Positions 16,648 to 25,251 of a stretch of 64,000 nucleotides of DNA are shown here, in pieces. A model generated the notes under the pieces. The model was not told where the DNA came from. It did not search any database and was given only the letters and a program-made list of their open reading frames with translations. The DNA lies in NCBI GenBank assembly GCA_963787185.1, contig CAWBCC010000014.1, positions 1,116,001 through 1,180,000 of the forward strand, read 5' to 3'. The DNA comes from JAJXZP01 sp963787185. GTDB taxonomy: Bacteria > Spirochaetota > Spirochaetia > Treponematales > Rectinemataceae. Within the stretch, counting starts at the first letter, position 1. Each line of letters starts with the position of its first letter. The position numbers and the translations under genes were made by a program.

Positions 16648-17046
16648 ATGAGCGTTTCCGATCCCATCGCGGACATGCTGACCAAAATCCGCAACGCGAG
16701 CTCGGCCCGCCACGAGAAGGTCGACATCCCGACATCCAAGCTCAAGCTCGAGATCGTAAAGATCCTCAAGACCGAGGGCTTTATCAAGAACTTCAAGAAG
16801 ATTCAGGCGGAGAGCTCGAATGTGATCCGCATCTTCCTGAAATACGACGAGGCCAACGACCCCGTCATACACGGCGTAGAAAAGGTCTCCAAGCCCGGCC
16901 GCCGTGTGTATTCGGGATACAAGGAGCTTCCCCGCGTCTTCAACGGCTACGGCACCGTGATCGTCTCCACTTCGGAGGGAGTCACCACGGGGCGCAAGGC
17001 CGTCGAGAAGAAGGTGGGTGGCGAGCTCATCTGCACCGTCTGGTAA
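16648..17046 (+). CDS. rpsH: 30S ribosomal protein S8
   Basis: S8 binds the central domain of 16S rRNA and in E. coli represses the spc operon. The 132-residue product starts MSVSDPIADMLTKIRNA and ends with the diagnostic TSEGVTTGRKAVEKKVGGELICTVW. AGGAGG lies directly before the ATG. Confidence 0.96.
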   Translation: MSVSDPIADMLTKIRNASSARHEKVDIPTSKLKLEIVKILKTEGFIKNFKKIQAESSNVIRIFLKYDEANDPVIHGVEKVSKPGRRVYSGYKELPRVFNGYGTVIVSTSEGVTTGRKAVEKKVGGELICTVW

Positions 17047-17060
17047 TCGAGGGGAATGCT

Positions 17061-17603
17061 ATGTCCAGAATCGGAATACGGCCGGTCCAAGTACCCCAAG
17101 GCGTGAAGGTCGACGTGACCCCGACCTTGGTGACGGTAGAGGGGCCCAAAGGGAAACTATCCCAGACCTACGTTCCTGAAGTCGAGATCGCCGTCAAGGG
17201 CGGCACCGTAGTGGTGACGAGAAAGAGCGATTCCAAGCAGGCCAAGGCCTATCACGGACTCTATCGCAATCTCATCAACAACATGGTCATAGGCGTGTCG
17301 GCGGGCTTCAAGAGAGCCCTGCTGATAAACGGCATCGGCTACCGTGCCGAAGTGCAGGGCAAGTTCCTCGTGATGAGTCTCGGTTACTCCAACGATTTCG
17401 CAGTGGCCGTTCCCGAGGGCCTCACGGTGACAACCGAAGCCAACAACCAGCGTGTGGTCATAGCGGGTCACGACCGCGCTCTCGTCGGCAAGTTCGCGAG
17501 CGAGGTCAGAGGCCTCCGCCTTCCCGAGCCCTACAAGGGCAAGGGGATTAGGTACGAGGACGAAAAAGTTCGCAAGAAGGTCGGCAAGACCGGCGTGAAG
17601 TGA
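17061..17603 (+). CDS. rplF: 50S ribosomal protein L6
   Basis: The 180-residue L6 has its two-fold repeated domain and the motifs SRIGIRPVQVPQGV, TVEGPKGKLS and the C-terminal LPEPYKGKGIRYEDEKVRKKVGKTG. The ATG at 17061 gives the conserved start. An in-frame extension back through rpsH is rejected. Confidence 0.96.
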   Translation: MSRIGIRPVQVPQGVKVDVTPTLVTVEGPKGKLSQTYVPEVEIAVKGGTVVVTRKSDSKQAKAYHGLYRNLINNMVIGVSAGFKRALLINGIGYRAEVQGKFLVMSLGYSNDFAVAVPEGLTVTTEANNQRVVIAGHDRALVGKFASEVRGLRLPEPYKGKGIRYEDEKVRKKVGKTGVK

Positions 17604-17613
17604 GGCGTCATAC

Positions 17614-17979
17614 ATGAGCGTCAAGGAACTGAGCGATAAGCTGCGCAAGCGCGAGCAGCGCAGACTCCATGTTAGAAAAACCCTTTCCGGCACGCCGGAG
17701 AAGCCGAGAATGACCGTCTTCAAGTCGAACCGCTACCTTTACGTCCAGGTCATCGACGACGCTGCGGGTACTACGCTCGCTTCGGCGAGCAGCCTCGAGG
17801 AATCCCTCAAGGGCTTCAAGCGCAATGTCGAAGGCGCGGCCAAGCTCGGCGAAGAGATCGGCAAGAGGCTCAAGGAAAAGAGTGTCTCGACCGTGGTGTT
17901 CGACCGCAACGGCTACAAGTACCACGGCATCGTGAAGGCCATCGCTGACGGCGCCCGCAAAGCCGGGATCGCATTCTAG
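17614..17979 (+). CDS. rplR: 50S ribosomal protein L18
   Basis: The 121-residue 5S rRNA-binding protein shows RKRxQRRLHVRKTLSGTPEKPRMTVFKSNRYLYVQVIDD and the C-terminal VVFDRNGYKYHGIVKAIADGARKAGIAF. It follows rplF by 10 nt. Confidence 0.96.
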   Translation: MSVKELSDKLRKREQRRLHVRKTLSGTPEKPRMTVFKSNRYLYVQVIDDAAGTTLASASSLEESLKGFKRNVEGAAKLGEEIGKRLKEKSVSTVVFDRNGYKYHGIVKAIADGARKAGIAF

Positions 17980-17988
17980 GGGGACGGC

Positions 17989-18504
17989 GTGGACAACAGG
18001 AATAGAAGAGACGACTCTCAGGGCCGTGACAACTATATGGAAAAGTTGGTCAAGCTCAATCGAACCGCCAAGGTGGTCAAGGGTGGCCGGAGCTTTTCTT
18101 TCTCCGCCCTCACCGTCGTCGGCGATCGCGCAGGCATGGTCGGCTTCGGCTTCGGCAAGGCGAAGGACGTCACCGAGGCGATTCGCAAGAGCATAGATAG
18201 GGCCAAACGGGCGATGATTCACCTGCCGGTGAAGAACGGCACCATTCCGCACGAGGTGATGGGTGAGTACAAGGCCACCCATGTCATCATGAAGCCGGCC
18301 TGCCCAGGCTCGGGTATTATCGCCGGTGGTGCGGTGCGAGCCATCATGGAAGCCGGGGGCGTCACCGACATTCTCTCGAAGTGCGTCGGTTCGCGAAGCT
18401 CGGTCAATATCGTCAGGGCCGTCTTCGACGGCGTCGAGCGGATGATGGACGCCAAAACCGTGGCCAAGAACCGCGGCAAGACGCTCAAGGATCTGTGGGG
18501 TTAA
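17989..18504 (+). CDS. rpsE: 30S ribosomal protein S5
   Basis: S5 shapes the mRNA entry channel and decoding fidelity. The 171-residue product includes RTAKVVKGGRSFSFSALTVVGD and the diagnostic PGSGIIAGGAVRAIMEAGGV. It starts with GTG at 17989 behind AGGGGGACGG. Confidence 0.96.
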   Translation: MDNRNRRDDSQGRDNYMEKLVKLNRTAKVVKGGRSFSFSALTVVGDRAGMVGFGFGKAKDVTEAIRKSIDRAKRAMIHLPVKNGTIPHEVMGEYKATHVIMKPACPGSGIIAGGAVRAIMEAGGVTDILSKCVGSRSSVNIVRAVFDGVERMMDAKTVAKNRGKTLKDLWG

Positions 18505-18507
18505 GCC

Positions 18508-18693
18508 ATGGCCAAGAAAATAGAAATCACGCTCGTAAAGAGCCTGATCCACCAGAAGCCGGAAAAGCGGGCCACGGTCCGCTCGCTCGGGCTCCGTAAG
18601 ATCAGCTCCAAGACGGTTCAGGAGGCGACTCCCGCGATTCTGGGAATGGTTCGCGCCGTCGCCCACCTAGTAGAAGTCAAGGAGGTCGAGTAA
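18508..18693 (+). CDS. rpmD: 50S ribosomal protein L30
   Basis: The 61-residue protein contains the L30 signature: ITLVKSLIHQKPEKRATVRSLGLRKISS, then a hydrophobic LGMVRAVAHLVEV end. It lies 3 nt after rpsE and its stop overlaps the rplO start by one base (TAATG). Confidence 0.94.
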   Translation: MAKKIEITLVKSLIHQKPEKRATVRSLGLRKISSKTVQEATPAILGMVRAVAHLVEVKEVE

Positions 18694-19175
18694 TGCCCGA
18701 CTTCAACCTGCACGTTCCCGAGGGTGCGACCAAACGCAAGCAGATCGTCGGTCGCGGCCAGGGGTCCGGACGCGGCGGCACCGCGGGAAAAGGCAATAAG
18801 GGTCAGCAGTCGCGCTCGGGGGGCAAGACCTATCCGGGCTTCGAGGGCGGTCAGATGCCTCTGTATCGACGCCTGCCGTCGCGAGGCTTTTCGAACACGA
18901 TGTTCAAAAAAGTCTGGCAGATCGTCAATCTCGAGCAAATCGAGCCGGCCTTTCAGGCCGGCGAGCTGGTCGACGGCGCTTCTCTTTTCGTGAAAGGCCT
19001 CGTTAAGAAGGCCGAAGGGCTCGTGAAGGTCCTGGGCGACGGCGAGCTCAGCAAGGCGCTCAATTTCTCGGTTGATCAGGTTTCGGCCGGCGCCCGCGCC
19101 AAGATAGAGAAGGCCGGCGGCAAAGTGGAGACTCCATCGGACGCCACGTCCGGCGCAAAAAAGAGCGGCGCCTAA
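18693..19175 (+). CDS. rplO: 50S ribosomal protein L15
   Basis: The 160-residue L15 has the Gly-rich RNA-binding N-terminus (VGRGQGSGRGGTAGKGNKGQQSRSGG), then YPGFEGGQMPLYRRLPSRGFSN. The C-terminal 15 or so residues are a Ser/Gly/Ala/Lys tail outside the conserved domain. The start overlaps rpmD, implying coupling. Confidence 0.95.
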   Translation: MPDFNLHVPEGATKRKQIVGRGQGSGRGGTAGKGNKGQQSRSGGKTYPGFEGGQMPLYRRLPSRGFSNTMFKKVWQIVNLEQIEPAFQAGELVDGASLFVKGLVKKAEGLVKVLGDGELSKALNFSVDQVSAGARAKIEKAGGKVETPSDATSGAKKSGA

Positions 19176-19199
19176 GGCGCACGGGAGAGGCTGGTCATC

Positions 19200-20515
19200 A
19201 TGGCGAATTCCTTAGTTGACATGTTCCGCGTGAAGGAGCTCCGGCAACGGATAGCCTATACCTTCATGTGGCTCGCGCTGTTCCGCCTTGGCGTTTTCCT
19301 CCCCATCCCCGGCATCAATGCCGCGGCTTTGCAGTCCTACTTCGCGAACCTCGGCAGCGCGGGCTCCGGAGTGACCGATTACCTCGATTTCTTTTCGGGC
19401 GGCGCGTTCAAGAATTTTCGCTCTTCATGCTCGGCGTCATGCCCTATATCAGCGCACAGATCATAATGCAGCTGGTGGTCATAGTCTTCCCGACGCTCAA
19501 GAAGATATCCGAGGAGGAGGGCGGACGGAAGCGGATCGCGCGCTGGACGAGGATCAGTTCGGTATTCGTGTGCATCGTTCAGTCCTACGCCGTGACCGTG
19601 TGGGCCGACCGCATCCCCAACGCCATAACGATGGCCAGGACGCCCTACAGCCTCCTCGCGATCCTCACCGTCACCGCGGGTTCCATGTTTCTGGTCTGGG
19701 TGGGAGAGCAGATTACCAAGCGCGGCATCGGCAACGGCGTTTCGCTGCTCATCTTCGCCGGCATAGTGGCCAGACTCCCCAATGCGAGCTATGAGCTGAT
19801 GTTGAATATCAGGCGCGGAGACCTCAACCCCATTTTCGCTATCGTCGCCATCGCGATGTTCATGGCGGTGGTGGCTCTGGTCGTCATGGAACAGCAGGGG
19901 CAGAGAAAGATACCCGTCAACTACGCCAAGAGAGTGGTCGGACGGCGGATGTACGGCGCTCAGAACACGTACATTCCCTTCAAGATCAATCCCTCGGGCG
20001 TCATTCCGGTCATCTTCGCCTCGTCCATTCTCACCTTTCCCATGCAGATATCGCAGAGCCTGGGCGTGAACATAAGGTGGCTCCGCGATTTTTCGTACTG
20101 GCTCAGCCCCCACGGATTCTGGTACAATACTCTGTACGTGGCCTTCATAATTTTCTTCGCGTATTTCTACACGCAGGTCACGCTCAATCCGCAGCAGATA
20201 TCCAAGAATATACGCGAGAACGGCGGCTCGATCCCGGGCATCCGCAGTGAAAAGATGGAAGAGCACCTTACGAGGATCCTCAACAGGATCATCCTTCCGG
20301 GCTCTCTCTATCTGGGGCTCATCGCCCTCCTGCCGACCCTGGTGATGTCGCTGTTCAAGTTCCCGAGTCAGATGGCTTACCTCATGGGAGGGACATCGCT
20401 CCTGATTCTCGTCGGCGTAGACCTGGATACCATGTCGCAGATCAACGCCCTTCTCAAAATGCACCATCATGACGGATTGACCCGCAAGGGTCACCTCCGT
20501 TCGCGGAACCTGTAG
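19200..20515 (+). CDS. secY: Preprotein translocase subunit SecY, interrupted by one frameshift
   Basis: SecY forms the membrane channel for Sec-dependent export. Frame one from ATG 19200 encodes TM1 and the plug region up to FFSGGAFKNF. At the TTTT run (19415-19418) the reading must move back one base to continue as SLFMLGVMPYISAQII and on to the stop at 20515. One extra T would restore a single frame of about 438 residues, the normal length. All later hallmarks are intact, including EQITKRGIGNGVSLLIFAGI, INPSGVIPVIFASSI and TRKGHLRSRNL. Because SecY is essential, a sequencing or assembly deletion is most likely; a programmed slip is possible but the site is not a canonical slippery heptamer. 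Confidence 0.9.
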
Positions 20516-20557
20516 ATTGTTTCGCCGATAAGGTATTAAATTGCCGAGGAGACGGGC

Positions 20558-20671
20558 ATGAAAGTCAGAACCAGCGTCAAGAAGATATGCGACAAGTGCA
20601 AGGTGATCAAACGCGCCGGTGTCGTGCGTATCATCTGCGAAAATCCCAAGCACAAGCAAAAGCAAGGCTAG
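20558..20671 (+). CDS. rpmJ: 50S ribosomal protein L36
   Basis: The 37-residue product begins MKVRTSVKKICDKCK and has the zinc ligands Cys11, Cys14, Cys27 and His32 of the zinc-binding form. GAGGAGACGGG precedes the ATG. It follows secY directly: the adk, map and infA genes often found between them are absent. Confidence 0.94.
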   Translation: MKVRTSVKKICDKCKVIKRAGVVRIICENPKHKQKQG

Positions 20672-20688
20672 AGGGCAGGAGGAAGCTC

Positions 20689-21060
20689 ATGGCACGTATA
20701 GCGGGAATCGACCTCCCCAACAAGCATGTCGAGATCGCCCTCACATACATCTTCGGACTCGGGCGCCCGAGCGCCCGCAAGATATGCGAGAGCACCAAAA
20801 TCGATCCGGCGAAGAAGATGAACGACCTTTCCAACGAAGAGATCAACGAGCTTCGTAAGGTCATCGAAAACGACTACAAGGTCGAGGGGCGTCTTCGCTC
20901 CGAGACGGCGCTCAATATAAAGCGTCTCATGGATATAGGCTGCTATCGGGGCCTCAGGCATCGTCGAGGCCTGCCCGTCAACGGCCAGCGGACCAGGACG
21001 AATGCGCGCACCCGGAAGGGCAAGCGCAAGACCGTCGCGAACAAGAAGAAAGCCGTCTAG
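20689..21060 (+). CDS. rpsM: 30S ribosomal protein S13
   Basis: The 123-residue S13 of the 30S head starts MARIAGIDLPNKHVEIALTYIFGLG and ends with RTRTNARTRKGKRKTVANKKKA. The ATG at 20689 is behind GGAGGAAGC; a longer in-frame reading from 20587 overlaps rpmJ and is rejected. Confidence 0.97.
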   Translation: MARIAGIDLPNKHVEIALTYIFGLGRPSARKICESTKIDPAKKMNDLSNEEINELRKVIENDYKVEGRLRSETALNIKRLMDIGCYRGLRHRRGLPVNGQRTRTNARTRKGKRKTVANKKKAV

Positions 21061-21079
21061 TTAGGCAAGGAGCGCCGAA

Positions 21080-21460
21080 GTGGCAGTCGCTAAGAAGAAG
21101 AAGGAAAAGAAGAGCGTATATGAAGGCAACGTCTATATACAGGCGACCTTCAATAATACCATCATCACCATCACCGACCTCAACGGTAACGCGATCTCGT
21201 GGTCCTCATCCGGGGGGCATGGGTTCCGCGGGGCGAAGAAGTCCACCCCCTTCGCGGCCCAGACCGTGGCCGAGACAGCCGTGCAGAAGGCCCTGACGGT
21301 CGGTTTGCGCGAGGTTCACGTCTATGTAAAGGGACCCGGCGTTGGACGCGAGTCGGCCATCCGCCAGCTCGGCGCTCTGGGCCTCAAGGTCAAGAGCATC
21401 AACGACGTCACGCCGATCCCCCACAACGGCTGCCGGCCCCGCAAGGCCCGGCGCATCTGA
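21080..21460 (+). CDS. rpsK: 30S ribosomal protein S11
   Basis: The 126-residue platform protein shows IQATFNNTIITITDLNGNAISWSSSGGHGFRGAKKSTPFAAQ and the C-terminal DVTPIPHNGCRPRKARRI. The start is GTG at 21080 behind AAGGAGCG. Confidence 0.97.
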   Translation: MAVAKKKKEKKSVYEGNVYIQATFNNTIITITDLNGNAISWSSSGGHGFRGAKKSTPFAAQTVAETAVQKALTVGLREVHVYVKGPGVGRESAIRQLGALGLKVKSINDVTPIPHNGCRPRKARRI

Positions 21461-21475
21461 CGAAGGGGAAGCAAT

Positions 21476-22111
21476 ATGGCACGCTACATCGGACCCGTGT
21501 GCAGGCTCTGCCGCACCGAACAGAAAAAGCTGTTTCTAAAGGGCGATCGCTGCAAGAGCGACAAATGTCCCATCACCCGCAAGCGGCTGCCGCCGGGCAA
21601 GGCTCCCAAATCGCGCCAGGGAAAGCAGTCGGACTACGCGGTCCAGCTACGCGAGAAGCAGAAGCTCAAGAGGACCTACGGTCTTATGGAGACCCAGTTC
21701 CGCAACACCTTCGAAAAGGCCCTCCGCATGCCCGGCAAGACGGGTGAGAATCTTTTCGGGCTCCTGGAGCGCCGGCTCGACACGGTAGTGTATCGACTCC
21801 GCTTCGCCTCTTCCAGAGCGCAGGCTCGGCAGCTCGTTCTCCACGGACATATTGCCGTGAACGGCAAGCGCGTCGATGTTCCCTCCTTCATCGTCAAGGC
21901 GGGCGATCAGGTCGCGGTCCACGCCTCTTCCAAGAAGCTGGGAATCGTAAAGGAAGCTCTCCAGGAATTCGGACGCTCGGGCGTGATGCCCTGGCTCGAG
22001 GTCGACCCCGACAACATGGCCGGCAAATTCTGCGCGATTCCGCATCGTCAGGACATCACCGATATGGCGGATATCCGCGAGCAGCTCGTAGTCGAGCTTT
22101 ATTCGAAATAA
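21476..22111 (+). CDS. rpsD: 30S ribosomal protein S4
   Basis: This is a primary 16S-binding protein of 211 residues with an S4 RNA-binding domain (ERRLDTVVYRLRFASSRAQARQLVLHGHIAVNGKRVDVPSF). Four cysteines in the N-terminal CRLC...CKSDKC segment (residues 9, 12, 26 and 31) indicate the zinc-binding form. It sits between rpsK and rpoA as usual for the alpha operon. Confidence 0.97.
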   Translation: MARYIGPVCRLCRTEQKKLFLKGDRCKSDKCPITRKRLPPGKAPKSRQGKQSDYAVQLREKQKLKRTYGLMETQFRNTFEKALRMPGKTGENLFGLLERRLDTVVYRLRFASSRAQARQLVLHGHIAVNGKRVDVPSFIVKAGDQVAVHASSKKLGIVKEALQEFGRSGVMPWLEVDPDNMAGKFCAIPHRQDITDMADIREQLVVELYSK

Positions 22112-22120
22112 GGAGCAAAA

Positions 22121-23176
22121 ATGGCGCGGAAGAACCTCCTCAAAGGTTTCAAGAGGCCGAAGGGCATCACCTACGAGCAGAGCGAGTCCGGTTCCGACTA
22201 CGGCAAGTTCCTCGCCTACCCCTTTGAGCCGGGCTACGGTACGACCGTCGGCAACACGCTGCGCCGCATCCTCCTCTCTTCGATCCAGGGATATGCAGTC
22301 ACGGCGGTCAGAATCGTCCGCTACGACGCCGAAGGCGCTCAGCACATCGTGACGAGCGAGTTCGAGACTATCCCGGGCGTCGTCGAGGATACGATCGAGG
22401 TGCTCAACAATCTCAAGCAAATCAGGTTGAGGCTGCCAGAGGACGAGGAACAGGCTACGTTTCTTTATGAACTGAAGGGTCCCGGAGAGATCACCGGCGC
22501 CGCCTTCGCCAAGGACAAACCGGTCGAGGTGCTAAACCCCGACATCAAGCTCGCGACCCTCATGGAGGACGCGAGGTTGGATATGGAAATTCAGGTCGAC
22601 CTCGGCCGCGGCTACGTTCCCTCGGAAGTGAACGAAAAATACGTGGAAGTCGTGGGGACGATTCCCATGGATGCCATCTTCTCTCCCGTCAAAAGGGTCA
22701 AGTACTCGGTCGAGCCCACGCGCGTCGGACAGAGATCGGACTACGATAAACTCGTGCTCGAAATCTGGACCGATGGGACGGTTAAACCCGAAGACGCCCT
22801 GGCCGAGTCGGCCAAGATCGCCAAGGACCATTTCGCCATTTTCGTCAATTTCGACGAAGGCGAAACAGGGACGGACGACGAGAACGACGAGGTAGAGGAG
22901 AGGGTGCGGCAGATATTGAACACCCCGGTGGAGGAGCTGGAGCTTTCCGTCAGATCCTCGAACTGTCTCAAGAACGCCAATATCAAGACGATAGGCGATC
23001 TGACGCACAAGACCGAGGACGACATCGCAAAGACCAGGAACTTCGGGAAAAAGTCGCTTCAGGAGATCAAGGACAAGTTGCACGAGTGGAACTTGGGCCT
23101 GGGAATGACGGACTACTCCGCTCTGCGGAACTACCTGAAACTGTCCATGAAGAAGGAAGAGACCGATGAAGCATAA
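22121..23176 (+). CDS. rpoA: RNA polymerase alpha subunit
   Basis: Alpha initiates RNA polymerase assembly and contacts activators and UP elements. The 351-residue product has the N-terminal dimerisation domain (EPGYGTTVGNTLRRILLSSIQGYAV), an acidic linker and the C-terminal domain (LELSVRSSNCLKNANIKTIGDL...KKSLQEIKDKL). Its last codons overlap the rplQ start by 11 nt. Confidence 0.97.
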   Translation: MARKNLLKGFKRPKGITYEQSESGSDYGKFLAYPFEPGYGTTVGNTLRRILLSSIQGYAVTAVRIVRYDAEGAQHIVTSEFETIPGVVEDTIEVLNNLKQIRLRLPEDEEQATFLYELKGPGEITGAAFAKDKPVEVLNPDIKLATLMEDARLDMEIQVDLGRGYVPSEVNEKYVEVVGTIPMDAIFSPVKRVKYSVEPTRVGQRSDYDKLVLEIWTDGTVKPEDALAESAKIAKDHFAIFVNFDEGETGTDDENDEVEERVRQILNTPVEELELSVRSSNCLKNANIKTIGDLTHKTEDDIAKTRNFGKKSLQEIKDKLHEWNLGLGMTDYSALRNYLKLSMKKEETDEA

Positions 23177-23609
23177 GATCGGATTCAACAAACTCAACCG
23201 GGTGCCGGCCCATCGCAAGGCCCTCATTCGAAACATGATGACCGTTCTTTTCAAGCATGAAGCGATCACCACGACGCGGGCCAAGGCTATGGAGGTCAGG
23301 CGTTTCGCGGAAAAGGAAATCACTCGTGCCAAGGAAGACTCCGTCCATAACCGCCGAATGACCGCGCGGAAGATCCAGGATGAAGCCATCCTCGCGAAGC
23401 TCTATACCGACATCGGCCCCCGTTTCAAGGAACGCGCCGGCGGTTACACTCGTGTCTTGAGACTCGGTTTCCGCAAGCATGATGCGGCGGACATGGTCGT
23501 TTTGGAACTTGTCGATCGGAAAGAAGATACCAGGGCCGCCGAGCGTGCGAAGAGGCGCGAGGAGAAGCGCGCCAAGGCGCGCGCAGAGGCAGCCAACCAG
23601 CCCAGATGA
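23166..23609 (+). CDS. rplQ: 50S ribosomal protein L17
   Basis: The 147-residue L17 starts MKHKIGFNKLNRVPAHRKALIRNM and includes TTRAKAMEVRRFAEKEIT and FKERAGGYTRVLRLGFRKHDAADM. About 25 extra charged residues (Arg/Ala/Glu/Lys) end the protein. The overlap with rpoA indicates coupling. Confidence 0.96.
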   Translation: MKHKIGFNKLNRVPAHRKALIRNMMTVLFKHEAITTTRAKAMEVRRFAEKEITRAKEDSVHNRRMTARKIQDEAILAKLYTDIGPRFKERAGGYTRVLRLGFRKHDAADMVVLELVDRKEDTRAAERAKRREEKRAKARAEAANQPR

Positions 23610-23672
23610 GGCGCGTTCGGGTTTCGGTCGCGAGAAGGATCGAATGTCGAGCGATACCTAAGGAGGATCGGG

Positions 23673-23861
23673 ATGTCTAAAGCTCATCGCGGGAAGGGAC
23701 TCCGCGAAATTGCCGGCCATGGCCGCGGGACCTGTCCAGTATGCAAGCGCGACGGCGTCAAGATAGTCTATGAACAGGAAGTGGAAGGACAGAAACTCAA
23801 GATTTGCAAGACCTGCAAAGCCACGTTGGCGAACAAGAAAAAGGCTATCGCCGTAAAGTAG
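23673..23861 (+). CDS. Small zinc-ribbon protein of unknown function
   Basis: The 62-residue basic product has two CxxC motifs (CPVCKRDGVKIVYEQ and ICKTCKATLANKK) about 25 residues apart, the layout of a zinc ribbon. The flanks are basic, as in small ribosomal or ribosome-associated proteins. A strong TAAGGAGGAT precedes the ATG and the gene ends the ribosomal cluster just before a terminator. It could be a lineage-specific ribosome-associated or nucleic-acid-binding protein; I do not recognise a named family. Confidence 0.8.
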   Translation: MSKAHRGKGLREIAGHGRGTCPVCKRDGVKIVYEQEVEGQKLKICKTCKATLANKKKAIAVK

Positions 23862-23913
23862 CGACGGCATGAGAAGATGTCGCCTCGCCGGCGGCGCTTC
23901 GAATGATTCGAGG

Positions 23914-23949
23914 GACCGTCTTCCGATCGAGAAGACGGTCTTTTGTTTT
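23914..23949 (+). terminator. Strong intrinsic terminator closing the ribosomal cluster
   Basis: GACCGTCTTC (23914-23923) pairs perfectly with GAAGACGGTC (23931-23940) around CGATCGA, followed by TTTTGTTTT. It ends the long transcript that began at rpsJ. It does not serve the minus strand well, because the complement of the other flank is not T-rich. Confidence 0.9.
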
Positions 23950-23985
23950 CAGGGCATGAATGCGCGCGCGGTTCGCATTACACCA

Positions 23986-25251
23986 TTACGGCCGAGCTTC
24001 TTTGCCCGACGGCTTTCCCCTTTGCAGGGGCGTCCCCATTTCCGCTTCGGGTGTTGCGGCATGCATCCCCGGACGTCGCGAGAATGAGGCGGCGATGGCT
24101 TTTCCCGGCGCTTCATTTTGTCCTAGCCGCGAAACTTGCTTCCGGTAAAGGGATGGCGTAAGGCCGGTCCATTTTTTGAAAGCGACGTGGAAAGTGGATT
24201 TGGTATTGAAGCCCGAATCGAATGCCGCCTCGAGAACACTGAGCCGTTCTGCTCCGTTCGCCTTGAGGCGCTCCTGCACGTCCTCGATCCTGAGCTTGTT
24301 GATGAAGTCGTAGAAACTCATTCCCCCGCCGAGGTTGATGATCCTGGAGAGCTCGGTTCGCGAATACCCCAATATCTCGGCCAGCTCGGGAAGCGTCAGC
24401 TCGGAGGATCGGAACAGGGAGCCCCGCCGCACGGCCGTCATGACAACGCCGAACAGCGATTTGCATTCTTCCTCGTTGCTCTTTCGAGCCGGGGCCGAGT
24501 GGGCCTGGTCCTCGGATTCGGACGACGGGGATATGTAATCCAGCTGCAGCAGGCCTCGCCAGCCCAGAAATACGATGCTGCCGGTCAATAAGCCCGAGAT
24601 GACGGCATTGAAGGCGACGAGGGGAATCCCCTCGAGCATCCGGATGTCCACGATGAGGAAGGCGCAGAGCAGGATCTGGACACTGATTAGAAAAATGAGC
24701 ATCCAATTCCATGCGTATCGTGAAAGATTCGAAACCGTCTCCCGGATGCTTTTCCGGTATCGCCGGTATTTGCCGAAGGAGAGAATCGAATATCCCCATA
24801 GACTCGCCTGGACGCAGAGCCAGATGGTCCATTCCTCCGCGCTGGAGGGTCTCACGGGCGAAATCGTCGCCTGGACGAAGGCGATCTTCTTCTGGGCGGA
24901 TTGGATGAAGAAGGGCGTGAGATAGAGGATCGAGAGAAAAAACGGCGGAAAATGGAGGAACCTTCTTTTCTCGAGACGGAAGTCGGGCTCGGTTAGGGCC
25001 GAAACATAGAGGAACAAGAGGGGGCCGATGAGGAATTGGGGCGGGATGTAAACTTTCACCAGATGCGGCAGGAAGCGGTACAGGCCCGTAGGATATAGCA
25101 CTTGATAGGAGATCGAAATACCCGAGGATAGGACGACACCCGCCAAGTAGCGGTTCGCCTGGTTCCGGCAGGGCTTGGCGATAAGGAGCGAGGAAAAAAA
25201 GAAAGAGAGCAAAATACCGAAAGCCACGACAACGCTCGATATATGCGCCAT
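23986..25251 (-). CDS. Membrane-bound AraC-family transcriptional regulator
   Basis: The 421-residue protein has an N-terminal half with about six or seven hydrophobic helices (VVVAFGILLSFFFSSLLIA through LLTGSIVFLGWRGLL, residues 5-230). A linker of about 60 residues follows, then a C-terminal AraC/XylS DNA-binding domain (SELTLPELAEILGYSRTELSRIIN ... VLEAAFDSGFNTKSTFHVAFKKWTGLTPSLYRKQ). Such regulators sense a membrane or extracellular signal. It is divergent from the four-gene envelope operon beginning at 25482, which is its most likely target. Target and signal are inferred. Confidence 0.85.
   Translation of the reverse strand: MAHISSVVVAFGILLSFFFSSLLIAKPCRNQANRYLAGVVLSSGISISYQVLYPTGLYRFLPHLVKVYIPPQFLIGPLLFLYVSALTEPDFRLEKRRFLHFPPFFLSILYLTPFFIQSAQKKIAFVQATISPVRPSSAEEWTIWLCVQASLWGYSILSFGKYRRYRKSIRETVSNLSRYAWNWMLIFLISVQILLCAFLIVDIRMLEGIPLVAFNAVISGLLTGSIVFLGWRGLLQLDYISPSSESEDQAHSAPARKSNEEECKSLFGVVMTAVRRGSLFRSSELTLPELAEILGYSRTELSRIINLGGGMSFYDFINKLRIEDVQERLKANGAERLSVLEAAFDSGFNTKSTFHVAFKKWTGLTPSLYRKQVSRLGQNEAPGKAIAASFSRRPGMHAATPEAEMGTPLQRGKPSGKEARP

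Noticed and set aside
19413..19421. Programmed -1 frameshift in secY.
   Set aside because: The sequence lacks an X-XXY-YYZ heptamer and no downstream pseudoknot is apparent; a missing T in a homopolymer is the simpler explanation.
23914..23949. Bidirectional terminator also serving the AraC-type gene.
   Set aside because: Read on the minus strand the stem is followed by CCCTCGAATC, not a T tract.
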